Positions 1-11,544 of a DNA stretch of 64,000 nt are shown here, piece by piece. Position 1 is the first letter of the stretch; each line of letters begins with the position of its first letter. Position numbers and translations under genes: made by a program. The stretch spans positions 14,149,501 through 14,213,500 of the forward strand of contig NC_077247.1 in NCBI RefSeq assembly GCF_947179165.1. Direction: 5' to 3'. Source of the DNA: Solanum dulcamara (taxonomy: Eukaryota; Streptophyta; Magnoliopsida; Solanales; Solanaceae). The notes under the pieces are model-generated. The model was not told the DNA's origin, made no database searches, and saw nothing but the letters and a program-made list of their open reading frames with translations.

Positions 1-345
1 GAATGGTAGCCATTCTTATAAGAAAACTCTATAAGTGGTAGACGATCGTCCTAATTACTCTTGAAGCCAATCACATAGTTCCGCAATATATCTTTTAGCA
101 TTTTGATAGTATGCTCAGTTTGTCCAGCAGCCCGAGGGAAAACATCTGGTACTAAGACCTACCTGTGTTTCCGATCTTTTCTTGGACTGATCTCTAGACA
201 TTAAATATAATTCAAGTCCCTCTATCTTAGATAATAGCTGGGGGAACCTCATGGAGTCTTACTACCTCCCTGACCTATAACTTTACCTAGTTTCAGCTGC
301 ATATGTGGTCTTGATTGAAAGCAAATGGGTTGATTCATTAACCTA
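1..345 (-). pseudogene. Degraded retrotransposon integrase core fragment
   Basis: The minus strand of 1-70 gives a short run ending in YKNGYHS. It corresponds to the well-conserved stretch after the integrase catalytic glutamate in Ty3/gypsy elements (usual form AYNNSYHSS). Further right, about 200-340, the minus strand resembles the segment before the second catalytic aspartate, with stop codons and frame changes. The integrase would insert the cDNA copy into the chromosome; this copy cannot encode it. The same segment occurs in element D at 39120-39240. Assignment to integrase is fairly sure, but exact limits are not. Confidence 0.6.
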
Positions 346-2826
346 CTCACAATAACTCGTATAAGACCATACTCTCGCAGAGTATAAAATACGTTCATAA
401 TGTCATTGATAATTTGGGAATCCTTAGCCTCGCATAGCCCTTCTCGACTTCTTTCAAAACTTTAACTAGCACTCTACCTTTTGGGTTTTGTTTTTCAACC
501 CCTAAAGTTGGCTTTCTTAGTCGTTCTATGCTCCGTCTATCATTACCTAATATAATTCTATAGGAATTTGGTATATAAGTTTGCCATCTTTTGGTAACCC
601 GTTAGTTCTGCTCCTCTTGGTTAAAGTATTTCACAATTTCTTTATCCCAGCTTATAACACTTTAGATACGTTATCTCGTGTCGTCCTTTACCTTTACGAG
701 AATATGGGAAGGTGCTCAACTTAACCTGAGAAATATCTTAGCGTCATCTCGCTAGGTCTCATGTGTTACCTTGCCGTTTCCTCTATTATCCTACAATCAA
801 TGTTGAGGTAGATTTTTTGTCCAATTGTGGATATGTCTTACTTTGCCCATTGTACTAATTCCCTCTCGATAGTTTGTCTTAACCCACTTCTGTGTCTCTT
901 GGTAGGGTATCCAAAATATCATAGCTGCATTGTCATTATTGAACCCTTATTCTTTTTATCATGTACTTACTCACTTAGCATGATGCTTATATCTACCTAT
1001 TCGTAGGTTGTATAACCATTCTGATGCAACTTGTTGGAGGTTGACGTAGTCTTTCCATCTCCTGGTTCATTCTACTGTACACATCTCACTTCACATTGGA
1101 ACTTGATTGTCCCATTTTGTTATACTTCTTTCTTTTACCTTATTTAATCTTTGCTCTTCACATCTCCTACCATAGGAGGTTTTCTATTCCTTTTCCTTGG
1201 ATATTTATCTTTCGCAATATTATTTGCGACCAACTCTATAGCCAACATTTTGGCTTTTGGTCTAGCAGGATGTCATTACCCTTCATAGTTTCTCTTGAGT
1301 TATTTGATGTCCTTTCCTAGGTATTCCCTTCTCTTTTTATACGCACCAACCTTCTAGCGTTATGTTATTTAATGTCCTGTTAAAAACTTCTTAACACTGC
1401 CTTACATACCATTCTGTCTTCTATTCAATCATTGGTGGCTTCTAAATCTTCCTAACTTAGTTCAGCAAGGGATCTTATTGAAATTTAACCATCCATCTTA
1501 AATATGCTGCCCTATCACTTACCTCCACTTTACCCTTGTAATTTTCTTATTGGCTCCCCCCCATTAGAGGGTACTTATACTTTTATCTGCTTATACCTTG
1601 CTCCATGTTTCTATGTCCAGTCTCAACTTCGTTCAATCCCCTTCCCTAATTTACTGGGTGTTGTATCATGTCCTTATCTTTTTGCATATTTTATAACCTG
1701 ATTATCCACGTACGGACCTTGGCTAAATCCTGAGGCAACGAGAACCTTTCTATACATAGTGTGACACCTCATCTATTAATCTATACTTGAGTAGTGGGAC
1801 CCATGGAACAACTCGTCCAAGGCCACCTTCTATTTATCTTTATGAAAGGTTAATCCACACTTGTAGCCGTTCCACTTTTAACTAGGTAACATTTGTATTC
1901 TGACAATGATTGTCCAAGGTTATCTTGGGGTAGTGGCTCTAACCCGACCTATATCCTTTGTTTCTTGGGGTTAATGGAAGTTGCACCATTTATTCCCTAA
2001 GTTGGTCATCTTTGTCCCTTAAGGGTTCCATTATTTTTGAGGCGACATTTTGTACACACATCATTTATTTATACCTTATGCCCCTTGCCCTTACTAGGTG
2101 CCCAACACAGGTTTTTAACTTAGTCAACACATAACAAATGCGTCTTACTAGCAGTTTTACTTTATCCCTATATTGTTGTATCATACCTTTAAATTCATAC
2201 TTACATATCCCCCTTTAAGTTCATACTCATTCCATTCATGACACCTCCCTAGGGTACTTCTGTTAGAATTTCTTTCTCCAATTAATCGATGGAAAACAAG
2301 TAAACTATTATCATAGAACACCCTCCAACCACCGTTAGAGGAAAACTAGAATCCCTTAGACATCACAGCACTTCTTAACACTTAACTCACATGATCTCCC
2401 TCTGAGTCTATCCTTGAGTCATGAACAACTTAATATTTTACAACTAAGAGTTAGGGGCTTGGTACTTTTCAAGATAAGTGAAACTCAATCACTGGACATC
2501 TTATCCTTCAACCTGAGCATTTTTTCCACAGCACAAATACGGCTGGAGATACCGTGATCTAAACTTTATTGCTCAGATAGGCCTTTGTCTCTCCGAAATA
2601 AAATTCCCCAAGTAAAAAGGGTGCCCTTTATTGATGACATGGAGAGTACCTCTTGCTTCTTTAGTCAAACATAATAGGGGTACTCGACATCAATTTCCAA
2701 GACATATTAAGAATCTATATTTCATTTCTTTTTCTTGTTCTGGGAAAATTTTGGCAGAGTTTTTGCTATAATCCTTACTATCCCACAACCTGCATGCAGA
2801 AAATACCAACAATGCCTCACAAGGTT

Positions 2827-2829
<3 letters not shown>

Positions 2830-2879
<50 letters not shown>
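2830..2879. repeat. (TA)n microsatellite, about 25 units
   Basis: Uninterrupted TA dinucleotides inside the family G internal region. The same place in element D (41705-41727) has a shorter run and in element C (about 48602) only a vestige, so the tract has changed length between copies. It is followed by two partial copies of a CACAGCCACACAGGGCTTTC motif. Confidence 0.95.
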
Positions 2880-2882
<3 letters not shown>

Positions 2883-3278
2883 TATCACATCACAGCCACA
2901 CAGGGCTTTCAATATCATCTCATATCACAGTCACACGGGCTTTCAATACCAATGATAGTATAAAAATAATGGACTTACCTCATATGTCAAACTCCAGATC
3001 GTATCTGTTGCACTTTCCTGTCTACTTTTCCCTTTATTTTTCAACTTTACATTTTAATTTTTCTTCAATACCTTACTCAACAGATATCTTCGTGCCTTTA
3101 ATTACCTGTGTGCTTCATAACTTCCCATATTGTTAATTACTTCGTTCTGTTAATGTCTTCCTTCTGTTAAGATCCAAGGTTAGTATAAGGAGTTTTCCTA
3201 TGACTCAGATCTATAGCATGATCTTAGATATGAAAAAAAAGGTAACATCCTAAATATCCTGTAGCTTCCTGTTTAAAG

Positions 3279-3847
3279 CCTACTGAGAAAGTGGCTAGTG
3301 ATAGGAGGTGATTCGTGTAATAAGAATACAAGGGTAAGTGTGAAATGAAAAAGCAGGCTAAGGAACAAATAAGAAAGACTTATAAAGTTTCATAGGGAAA
3401 TTTGCAAATAAAGATTATGCGATAATAGAAATGACAGTGAGCACAAGGAAAGAAAGAAGTATGATAAAATAGGACAAGCGAGTTTCAATGTGAATGAGGT
3501 AGGTGAAGTAGAATGAACCCGGAGATGAAAAGACTACGTCTACCTCATATAAGTTGTACCGGTAGGGTTATGAAACCTATGAATATATATGTGTTACATA
3601 TAGGTCCAAGTGAGTAATCACATGGAAAAAGGAATAAGGGTTCAATAAGGACAATATATTTATAATATTTTGGATACGTTATAGAGAGGTAAAGAAGAGA
3701 TATCTGTACTTGTTCCCTATATCCAAAGGTATTCTAAACTCCTAAAAGGATTGGAGGACAACAGTTATAGAAAACTCCCAAAAATCCTCATAAAACCCTA
3801 TAAGACGGGTTAACATTCGAGGACGAATATTCTAAAGAGGGGAGAAA
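3279..3847 (+). mobile_element. 3' internal end of a family G element with its polypurine tract
   Basis: About 3350-3690 matches the reverse complement of about 830-1300, so it belongs to the same family as the minus-strand copy to its left. In element D the equivalent block lies upstream of integrase. Here it is only about 140 bp from the 3' LTR, so the integrase remnant has been deleted. The last 40 bases (AACATTCGAGGACGAATATT, then AAAGAGGGGAGAAA) are the element's conserved 3' end and polypurine tract, directly abutting the LTR at 3848. Confidence 0.7.
3833..3847 (+). other. Polypurine tract
   Basis: AAAGAGGGGAGAAA sits immediately 5' of the LTR terminus TGTTACACCCC. It is the plus-strand DNA primer site and fixes both the orientation of this LTR and its identity as a 3' LTR. 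Confidence 0.8.
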
Positions 3848-4128
3848 TGTTACACCCCATACTTTTGTACCTTGGAATGCGTTCTTAAGTTTCTTTAAAG
3901 GATCTTAAGCTTCTTAAGTTTCTTAAGGTTTCCTAAAGTTTCTTAAAGCTTCTAAAAGCTTCTGAAGACTTCTTAAGAACTGTTAAGATTCTTAAGAGTT
4001 ACCATATGAGCCGAAAAATCTATAATGCTATCAAACAACTCTAAGGGAAATAAGAATGCGATACCCCATAGTACAGGAGATTGGAAATAGAGTTATAAGA
4101 ATCCGAAAGAAGTTGGAGACCGAATCAT

Positions 4129-4243
4129 GAGAGAATGCCATGTGGCAGTCTGAGAGAGTGCCATATGACAGTTTGAGAGAGTGCCACGTGGCAGTATAAG
4201 AGAGTGCCACATGTCATAATAAGAGAGTGACACATGGTAGAAG
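4129..4243 (+). repeat. Five-copy 23-bp tandem repeat carrying CACGTG-like palindromes
   Basis: Units start at 4129, 4152, 4175, 4198 and 4221. The core is GAGAGAGTGCCACGTGGCAG, and the palindromic centre varies between copies (CATGTG, CATATG, CACGTG, CACATG). It lies about 280-400 bp into the LTR and about 150 bp before a TATA run, where U3 enhancers are expected. Confidence 0.85.
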
Positions 4244-4324
4244 ATGGATTAAGGGTGGTAGAACCCAACATGCTACGTGATATCCCATGATTGGAGGAAG
4301 GGATGTGTTAGCCTAATGAGGGCT

Positions 4325-4414
4325 TGACATATGTCATCACTTAGGACTTGACATGTGTCACCACTTAGGGATGACATGTGTCCCCTCTTAAAGTAGCATA
4401 TATATATATATAAT
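4325..4414 (+). promoter_or_regulatory. Predicted U3 promoter: palindrome repeats followed by a TATA run
   Basis: Three spaced copies of TTGACAYRTGTCA-type palindromes (4325-4385) are followed by TATATATATATATA at about 4399-4412. The order, enhancer-like repeats then TATA about 550 bp from the LTR start, recurs in the other long LTRs. Promoter function is inferred from position and composition. Confidence 0.5.
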
Positions 4415-6654
4415 TTATGACTTTAAGTTCATATTTATCCTATAAGTCATCTTATCTCCAAGAAAGTTCTAGGCAAAAAGAAAAGAAGAGAAACTTAAGC
4501 TAGAGAGAAGAAAGAGCTATGATTTTGGGAGGACAAAAAGGTAAGTTCTCCGATTCCGTTTGTGAATTAATTATATGGGGTATACGAAGAAGGTATGAAG
4601 GTGTTACTAATATAAATTTATGGTTTGGAGAAGCCCCAAAAGTACAACCAACAGCCACAAAGTTTTAGTTGCGCTAGAAGAACTTCCGAGGCAAGTTTTG
4701 GCTTTCGGGCAAGGTAAGGCTTTCCCTTTCAAATTTAAGTTTATGATATTTTTATGGGGTATATTAAATGTCTTAAGTGAGGCTTGAAGTGTAAAAAGTG
4801 TATAAGGTTGCTTGACGTTAGAAACAAACTAAATTAAAGTCGTAGTAGGTAAATCGAAGTCGAGTAGTGTGTTGTTATTGTGGTGCTGCAGGTTGGGGGT
4901 GGTTTAATTGCATGTTTCAGGGATGGAAAGTCCTCAAAAATGGGCGTGGATGCTTCTGTTTGCATCCACATGACTCTCCATTTCGTATGGTAAAAGATTT
5001 TACAAAATAAAGGCTAAGAACTCCATTTTGGTATCGTAGTTCAGAGCTAGTTGTTTGGAGTTGTATTGGATAATGTTGAAGTGATTTATTTATATATATG
5101 CTGCTGTTTTTTTTGTTGGTATGTTTATTGATATTTTGGCCAAGTTGAAATCTCGGGGATGTTGAAGTTATAGGGGAGATGCTGCCTAATTTTTGGTTAC
5201 ATCGGAGCTAGTAATAAGCTACTTAAGAAAAATGGATAAGGAAATGATTCCTATGGATATGTGGATGTAGAGTTGGAAATTGCAAAGTGAAAGGTTATTA
5301 ATATTAGTATTACTCTCATGTTAATTTGTTCCAAAAGATGACGACACGAACGTGGGTGAAAGTAATCCATAAGAGGTATGTAAAGCTAACCGTTCCTTCT
5401 TTTGGCCTGTCTTCGGCATAAGTATGTAAAGCTAACCGTTATTTCTCTTGGCATGATTTGACAGAGTATATAAAGCTAATCTTCCTTTTTGGCATGGTTT
5501 TTATGAAACAAGTATATGAATTTTATATGATTCCAAGGAAGTTCCTATTCATAGAGCCGTTAGGATGGACAACTTCTTGATTTTTCAAAGGATATTTTAT
5601 CATGCCTAGATACGTGTATATGATTCCAAAAGGTCTATTTGGATATAACTTATAGTGATATTCAAAAGGTACTTGATATGACTCTTATCTTGATTTTTGA
5701 ATAATAACTCATTTTGTTAACACCATCGAGTCTCAAAAATAATTTAAAGTGCATTTAGTTTCTCACTACTCCACTCGTGGATGCCTCAATGCTTCTCTCA
5801 CTGAGCCCATGTCAGGTTTTGTTATTGTGTGTACTTCTCTACATCATTTTCTGTGCCCCGACGTGAGGGGACAGGTATGCCCTATACATGGGTTTGATTT
5901 GTGGAGTTATTATATGCCATGTACACATATGATATGAATGATATGACCATCTAATATGATATGATTTATTATGGAGATATTCCCTACTCTGGAGTTATGA
6001 TGTGCTGTGGCGCTAGTAATGGGGTGGCGACCATGATTTGTTCATCAACTACCATAATAGGGTCGGATATGGCATATATTTTTCTGCATATATTATATGT
6101 GGTTATGAAAAGCATTTTCATATTCTGGATATTTTGCTCATTTTCGCACCTTCTGTTTTGGTAATGGCTTTACCTATTACAGTCCATGCTTAACATACTC
6201 GGTAAATTGACCTTACTGACCCCCTTTTTTAGGGGCTGTGTTACATGCCCACAGGTACAGATGCTCGGTTTGCTGATCCGCTCGCTTCGAACATCCACAC
6301 TATTGATTGGCAGTGCTCCTTTGTTTGAAGCCCTATTTTGGTACTAACTTTTCTGTTATACATTTGTACATGTTGGTTAAGGGTACGACGGGGCCCTGTC
6401 CTATCATATGACTAGGCTATCATTCTGTAGAGGTATGTAGACTTGTGATGTGGGTTATGTATATATGTTTTGGGCTTTTTGTTCCGTGGTGGCCTTAATG
6501 ACCCTCCTGTGCTATACCTGTTCTCATGCGCTCTCTAGTGACCCCTTTTTGATTCTTACTTTTGTTTATTCTGCTAACACGCTAAGTGGGGCTAAGGGTA
6601 CGTATGGGTGCCCAACTCGGGCACCATTCATGGCCTATGGATTGAGTCATGACA

Positions 6655-7769
6655 CACTCGAGTTCCAGTATTCTTAAAATAGAAGCTAAAAAGTCAAGGG
6701 CAAATCAAAGAAAGGTTTTATCTTAATGTCTTAAATCCTTTCCAAATTTTGTTCGAACATTTGTATCTTCCTTATGAAAACACAATCCGGTAATATTCTG
6801 GAATCTCTTGTAATATTTAGATGGTAATACTAGTTATCATCTCTCCCATCCTTAAATTATATTTGGTGAGTAGTGTTTGGGATAGAAAAGTGCATAACTT
6901 AGATTTATGGTTTAACTAGGTAAAATTTGTTTTGCTACTTATAAATAGCATGAAATTTGGCTGAATTATAACAAGTGAGGAAGACTTGAGTACCCATTTG
7001 TGGTCAAAATAATGTGATTATATTAGACCTGCCATGTGGTTGATAAATGATTTGTGAGATCTTGGAATAAATTTGTGGAAGTTTTGTGATGGGATGTAAC
7101 TTGTTAAGAGCTAAATTTTGCTTATGATTGCATTTGAATTGTTCAATGAATTTATTACAAAGTTCAATGCCTGAACTAATTATCTTGTTTCAGGGACGAA
7201 GAGGTGCTTAAGAGAAAAGGCTTCTCCTAAAGCGACCTCACTAAAGCGAAGCCTGATGGCTTTTGCAGTTCCCGCATTTGTGATATTTGGTTGCCTTAGC
7301 AACGTCTACAAAAGTAAAATTCCGTCTCTTTTGCGACATCAGAGACAGGTCTGCATATTTTTTAATTTCGTGAACAATCTCCAAAGGGTCCATAACTGAT
7401 TTCTAATACTTTTCTTTGTCTTCCACCAATCGTATTCCTTTGGTTAATACACGTTTCTCTTGGTTCCATGATATTGTGATTTTTTGGTTTTCTAAAAGTA
7501 TAAAAGGCACACCAGCTTGTCGATGCGGTGGGCGTAGATGAGGAATTTTATAAAAATAGTTTCACTTCTTCTTGAGGATAGGAATCTACTTCCAAGAGTT
7601 GGTGAGAAAAAAATTATTCCTCAAAAGATGAAGTTCGCTTGACAAGGTCCCCGAGAGTCTCTCAAAATTCTATGCAAGACTCAAAACCTCGGGTTGGATA
7701 TGGTTTGCTACCGAGCCTTGCAAGGCTAATGAAAAATGGGTGAGGGAGTGTTAATCTAACCTCATGGTG
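6655..7769. other. Unassigned segment between two LTRs
   Basis: I recognise no retrotransposon protein, tRNA or clear terminal repeat here. A block at 7190-7270 contains repeated AAAGCGA-type motifs (CTAAAGCGACC, CTAAAGCGAAG). It may be a short remnant of another LTR or of the DNA into which the flanking elements inserted. No reading frame of convincing length or composition is seen on either strand. Confidence 0.5.
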
Positions 7770-8399
7770 ACAAATGTGACCGTTAAACTGTTGATACACG
7801 TGTAGCCTCTTTCATTTGCATCATGCATGAAAGGGAAAGCCAGCCGACAAGGCTGCCACAACATAATAGCTTTTACAACATATCGCATAGGCATAACCGA
7901 AATAAACTCCTAAAAAACCCACACACATATGTCTACAGACCTCTAAGAATAGGAATGACAACATATGGTGGGACAGGGCCCCCGTCGTACCCCTGCATAA
8001 ACAAATATATACATCGCAGGACCAGTACCTAAAAGCTAGGCTCCGAAACAGTGGAGCACTTCCAACATAGCTGAATAGAAATCCTAAGTTGGCGGATCTA
8101 CAAATTGAACATCTGTACCTGCGGGCATGAAATGCAGCCCCCCAGAGAAAGGGGGGTCAGTACAATATATGTACTGAGTATATAAGCATACATAACTGAG
8201 ATAATAACTGAAACAGGGATACAGAAAACCAAGCATAGCATTTAATAGGGTATTGTACCTGCATCTCATAAAATAAAGTCATGTATACCATTATCACATA
8301 CCGTATACGGCCCGCTTGGGGACTCGGTGTTACAAACACATCATCTATCATGATAGGCATATACATATTATTAGCACTGTGGGACGTACAACCCGATTC

Positions 8400-8660
8400 A
8401 TGTATACAACAAGGACATGACGAGGAATGATGGCTCGATCCATATATCACATGATAATGCCGAGGTACGATGGCCTGATCCATATATTACATGATGATGC
8501 CGAGGTACAATGGCCCAATCCATATAATGTATAATAATGCCGAGGTATGATGGCCCGATCCTTATAATGCATAATCTGTTGTGGAATGTATGACCCGATC
8601 CTTACATAGCAAAATGTGCCGAGGTATGTCCGGCCCGATCCATATATATATCATAATGCA
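8400..8660 (-). repeat. Tandem array of about 46-bp units, roughly six to seven diverged copies
   Basis: Units contain ATGATAATGCCGAGGTACGA followed by TGGCCCGATCCATAT, seen near 8402, 8448, 8494, 8540, 8585 and 8630. It lies at the LTR position where C has a 35-bp array and D a 53-bp array. All three share a GGCCCG-centred core. Confidence 0.8.
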
Positions 8661-10484
8661 TATACGTGCATGCAAAACTCTGTAACATATCAAACATCCC
8701 CTAGATATCATCATAAAAAATGTTCAAGAGCCCCTAGGTATAGGAGCTTACACATCCCAACACTATTTAACCTATAGGAGGCTCAAGGGTCGTAGTTCAA
8801 CTACTTCAAGGGCCTTATCATTCAAAAGTGGGTACAAGTCATGAGTTACATACAGAATCTATAAATTGGGCTATATCCAAATCCATGTCCTATAGAACCT
8901 TTAGTCTAGTCTTTCTAGAAGCAGGAAAAGATAAGCTTTACATGCACCACTTCCTATCACATGAAAGACTTGAAAATTAATGACTCAACTTCTTACAGGA
9001 GTTCTAATCAGTAGGAAGTGAACAAGAGTCGTAACTCAGCCTTAGAGTTTTAAGAGTGGAATAACTTCAAACATCATACACACAATACTTAAATCTAAGT
9101 CATTCCAAAAGAAAGGAAGAATAACTTTACATACACTACTTCTCAGCATATAGAAGACTTGAGGAATGGAAGCTTAACTACTTTAAGAGTCTTAACATTC
9201 AACAGTGAACATGAATTATGAATCATGAATCATGTTCAGAGCTGCCCAAAAGAAACAACAGCTAGGCATTACATACTTATACCAAAACATGCCAAAATAA
9301 GGAATAGCTTTACATACCTTTTACGTACTTCTATTAATCACGTTCACGTCGTCGTCCTCCAAACCTATTTAACATGGAATCAATATGAATATCAACCAAC
9401 TTAGACTTTTCCAGCATCTTATATTACCTACGATTATTCACAACATTCATTTCCTCGCTCGCCTTCTCGACTAGTTCCTTAACTAGTGAAGGCGTTAACG
9501 GAAATCAGGCAGCACCTCCCCTATAATATGCCCTATCCGAATTTCCAATTACACTCCTAATAACTACAGACATACAACAAAAACAACCTTCAGCAAATGT
9601 ATAAGCAGTTCATACCAACATAATACAACACAAACTACAAATGACTCACTCGAAACCACGATACCAAAATAGGGTTTCTAGTTTTCATTTTGCAAAACCT
9701 TTAACTATATGAAATGGGGGGTCGGGTGGATACAACCAGAATCTCCCACACCCCTTTTAGTATGATTTTAGGACCTGAAAAACAACACCACAACCTTCAG
9801 TACCACACCATAAGTACAACACCTTGCTTCGACTATAATTCAACTATAGCGACTCCAATTTAGTTTGTCTTTAACGTCCAGAACTTATATGAAGTTCTTA
9901 CATTAACAGCAACATAAAATATGTATAAAACACCCTATTATAACACCATAAACTTCAAATTGAAAGGAAAGACCTTACCTTCCCCGAAATTGGCCAAAAC
10001 TAGCCAAAACCTAGCCTCGGAAGTTCCTTAGAGTGCTGAAAAGTAGTGGACTGTTTGTATCTTTTTTGTGCTGATACAAACCATAAATGTATGTTATTAA
10101 AACCCTAATAACATTTCCAAACCCTTACCAAAACGTGGGAGAATAGAACCACACCATAATTTAACGACCGGCTTCCCAAACTTGCTGAAAATTGGCTTTG
10201 GAAGCTCTTGTTGCGGCTGAACTTCGGTGGCTGTTTGCAGCCCTATATTGCTGCCCCAATTAATTAATTTATTTTGTTAAACTCCTTCATTTAACCTAGG
10301 GATACCTTAAATAATTAATTTACGGAACGGAATCGGAGCTTACCTTTCACTTTGGCCAAAGCCGTCGCCCTTCTCTCTTAGTCTCTTAGGGTTTTCCTTC
10401 TTTTATTTTTGTTCTAAATGCTGAATAATGATCTATGTACAGTATGTAATACATATATATATAAATTCTTAGGAGGTGATACGT

Positions 10485-10650
10485 GGAAGCCCCTAGGGGT
10501 GATACGTGGAAGCCCCCTAGGGTGCCACCTCAATCATGCGGCCAATCCAAAGCTGCCACATGGCAGCATGGGGTCCACCCCATGTAGGTGAGTCACCTAC
10601 TTGCTTCAAGTAGGTACATCACCTGCTTGCTTCAAGTAGGTGCGTCGTCT
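10485..10650 (-). promoter_or_regulatory. Predicted U3 promoter/enhancer region of the 7770-11009 LTR
   Basis: Direct repeats of GTGATACGTGGAAGCCCC, a GCCACATGGCAGC palindrome and repeated GTAGGTGAGTCACC-type units lie next to a TATATATATA run at about 10453-10462. The layout matches the promoter region of the other long LTRs. Function is inferred. Confidence 0.45.
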
Positions 10651-11009
10651 CCTTATCTCTCTTCCGTAGTTTTGTAATCTCGTCTCACTTTAAGAGCCTA
10701 TGTGTTCCTTGCTACTTAAACTCGATGTGTACTCAAGTAGCTTAGTATGAAAAATGTCCCAAATAGTAGCTTTCACAAGTACTTTGAGTCCTACGACTCA
10801 CTACTTAGCCTCCAACTTCTTTTGGATTCTTGTAACCGTATTTCCAATCTTCTCTCTTATGGAGTATCTCCTTCTCCTTTCCTTAGGATTATTTGATAGC
10901 GTTATAGATTATCCGACTCACATGACGACTTATAAGAAACTTAAGAGCCTTCCCAGAAACTTAAGAAACTTAAGAAGCTTTCCAAGGTACCAAACTACGG
11001 GGTGTAACA

Positions 11010-11544
11010 TATTTCTTCCAAAGGCTGTTTCTAAATCTTGACCTAGTGACCTCATGGTCAGATGGCAACAACTTTACCAGTTACTCTAGTGACCCCTTTA
11101 GAGATTGTGAATATTGAGGAGAATTTGACTTATAAGGAGGTTTCAGTGGAAATCTTAGACAGAGAAGTGACGAGATTAAGAAAAAAAGATGTTGTGTCGG
11201 TCAAGGTGTTGTGGAGAATTCAACAAGTAGAGAGTGCTACATGGGATGAGGAATCGGACATGACGAAGCGTTATCTATATTTCTTTCCTTCCACTCAAGA
11301 TATTAAGTTGTTCATGATAGATTTGATTAAACTCCTATGTATTCAGTTCCATATGTCATTCATATGTATGCATGTTCATGAAAGTTGATTTTCAAAAGTC
11401 ATGTTATATGGTTAGTGTAAATTTTACAAGTTCTATACATATTAAGGTATCCTTATGTTTATGTTGGTTGCTAATCCTCTTTACATGTCTTCCCTATGCT
11501 AGTTAAATCTCATTCGAGGATGAATATTTCCAAGGGAGAGATAT
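11010..11544 (+). pseudogene. Integrase C-terminal fragment of a B-like gypsy element, with polypurine tract
   Basis: A plus-strand frame over about 11062-11300 has IVNIEENLTYKEVSVEILDR and, further on, VSVKVLWR. This is the chromodomain-like tail that follows the GPF/Y module in chromovirus-type integrases and closely resembles the tail of element B at 25540-25660. The catalytic core is absent. After the frame closes, about 150 bp of untranslated DNA leads to CCAAGGGAGAGATAT, a polypurine tract, and then an LTR at 11545. The left side is cut by the minus-strand LTR ending at 11009. Confidence 0.7.

Larger units (their letters stand above)
1..3278 (-). mobile_element. Internal region of a gag/RT-less long-LTR gypsy derivative (family G), truncated at both ends
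   Basis: Read on the minus strand, the left end (about 1-345) is degraded integrase. The remaining 2.9 kb shows no gag, protease or reverse transcriptase. It aligns by eye, block after block, with two other internal regions in the window, 39240-42201 (element D) and 46560-49064 (element C). One shared block near 2770-2900 contains CTATCCCACAACCTG followed by a TA run. Another at 3170-3277 matches 42003-42113. The homology stops at about 3278, roughly 90 bp before the primer-binding site would be reached, where it meets a same-family fragment in the opposite orientation. The left end leaves the window inside integrase. Confidence 0.75.
3848..6654 (+). repeat. 3' LTR (2,807 bp), family G type, complete termini
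   Basis: It begins TGTTACACCCCATAC directly after a polypurine tract and ends ATTGAGTCATGACA, the terminal form shared with the other long LTRs here. The base after 6654 begins CACTCGAG rather than a tRNA primer-binding site, so this is the outer edge of an element. It contains a promoter region (4129-4414) and, in its 3' half, GGGCTAAGGGTACGTATGGG and similar blocks shared with the LTR at 61127-63862. No matching target-site duplication can be tested because the 5' side of the element is missing. Confidence 0.8.
7770..11009 (-). repeat. Long LTR, minus orientation, lacking about 130 bp at its left end
   Basis: Its right end GGGGTGTAACA is the reverse complement of the TGTTACACCCC terminus. 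Internal blocks match the other minus-strand LTRs in the same order, for example GTAGCCTCTTTCATTTG at 7802 against 31701, and the block with CGTCGTCCTCC near 9350 against 33340. The left end enters the homology about 130 bp inside the expected GTCACGACCC terminus, so that terminus has been deleted. It carries its own 46-bp repeat array (8400-8660), marking a subfamily distinct from C and D. Confidence 0.75.

Noticed and set aside
2735..3136. 133-residue frame with a YIYIYI stretch
   Set aside because: Spans the (TA)n microsatellite on the strand opposite to the element and has no recognisable domain.
8084..8483. Minus-strand frames of 60-108 residues in the 7770-11009 LTR
   Set aside because: Cys/His/Tyr-rich by repeat composition and overlapping each other in different frames; equivalent frames in other LTR copies do not keep the same limits.
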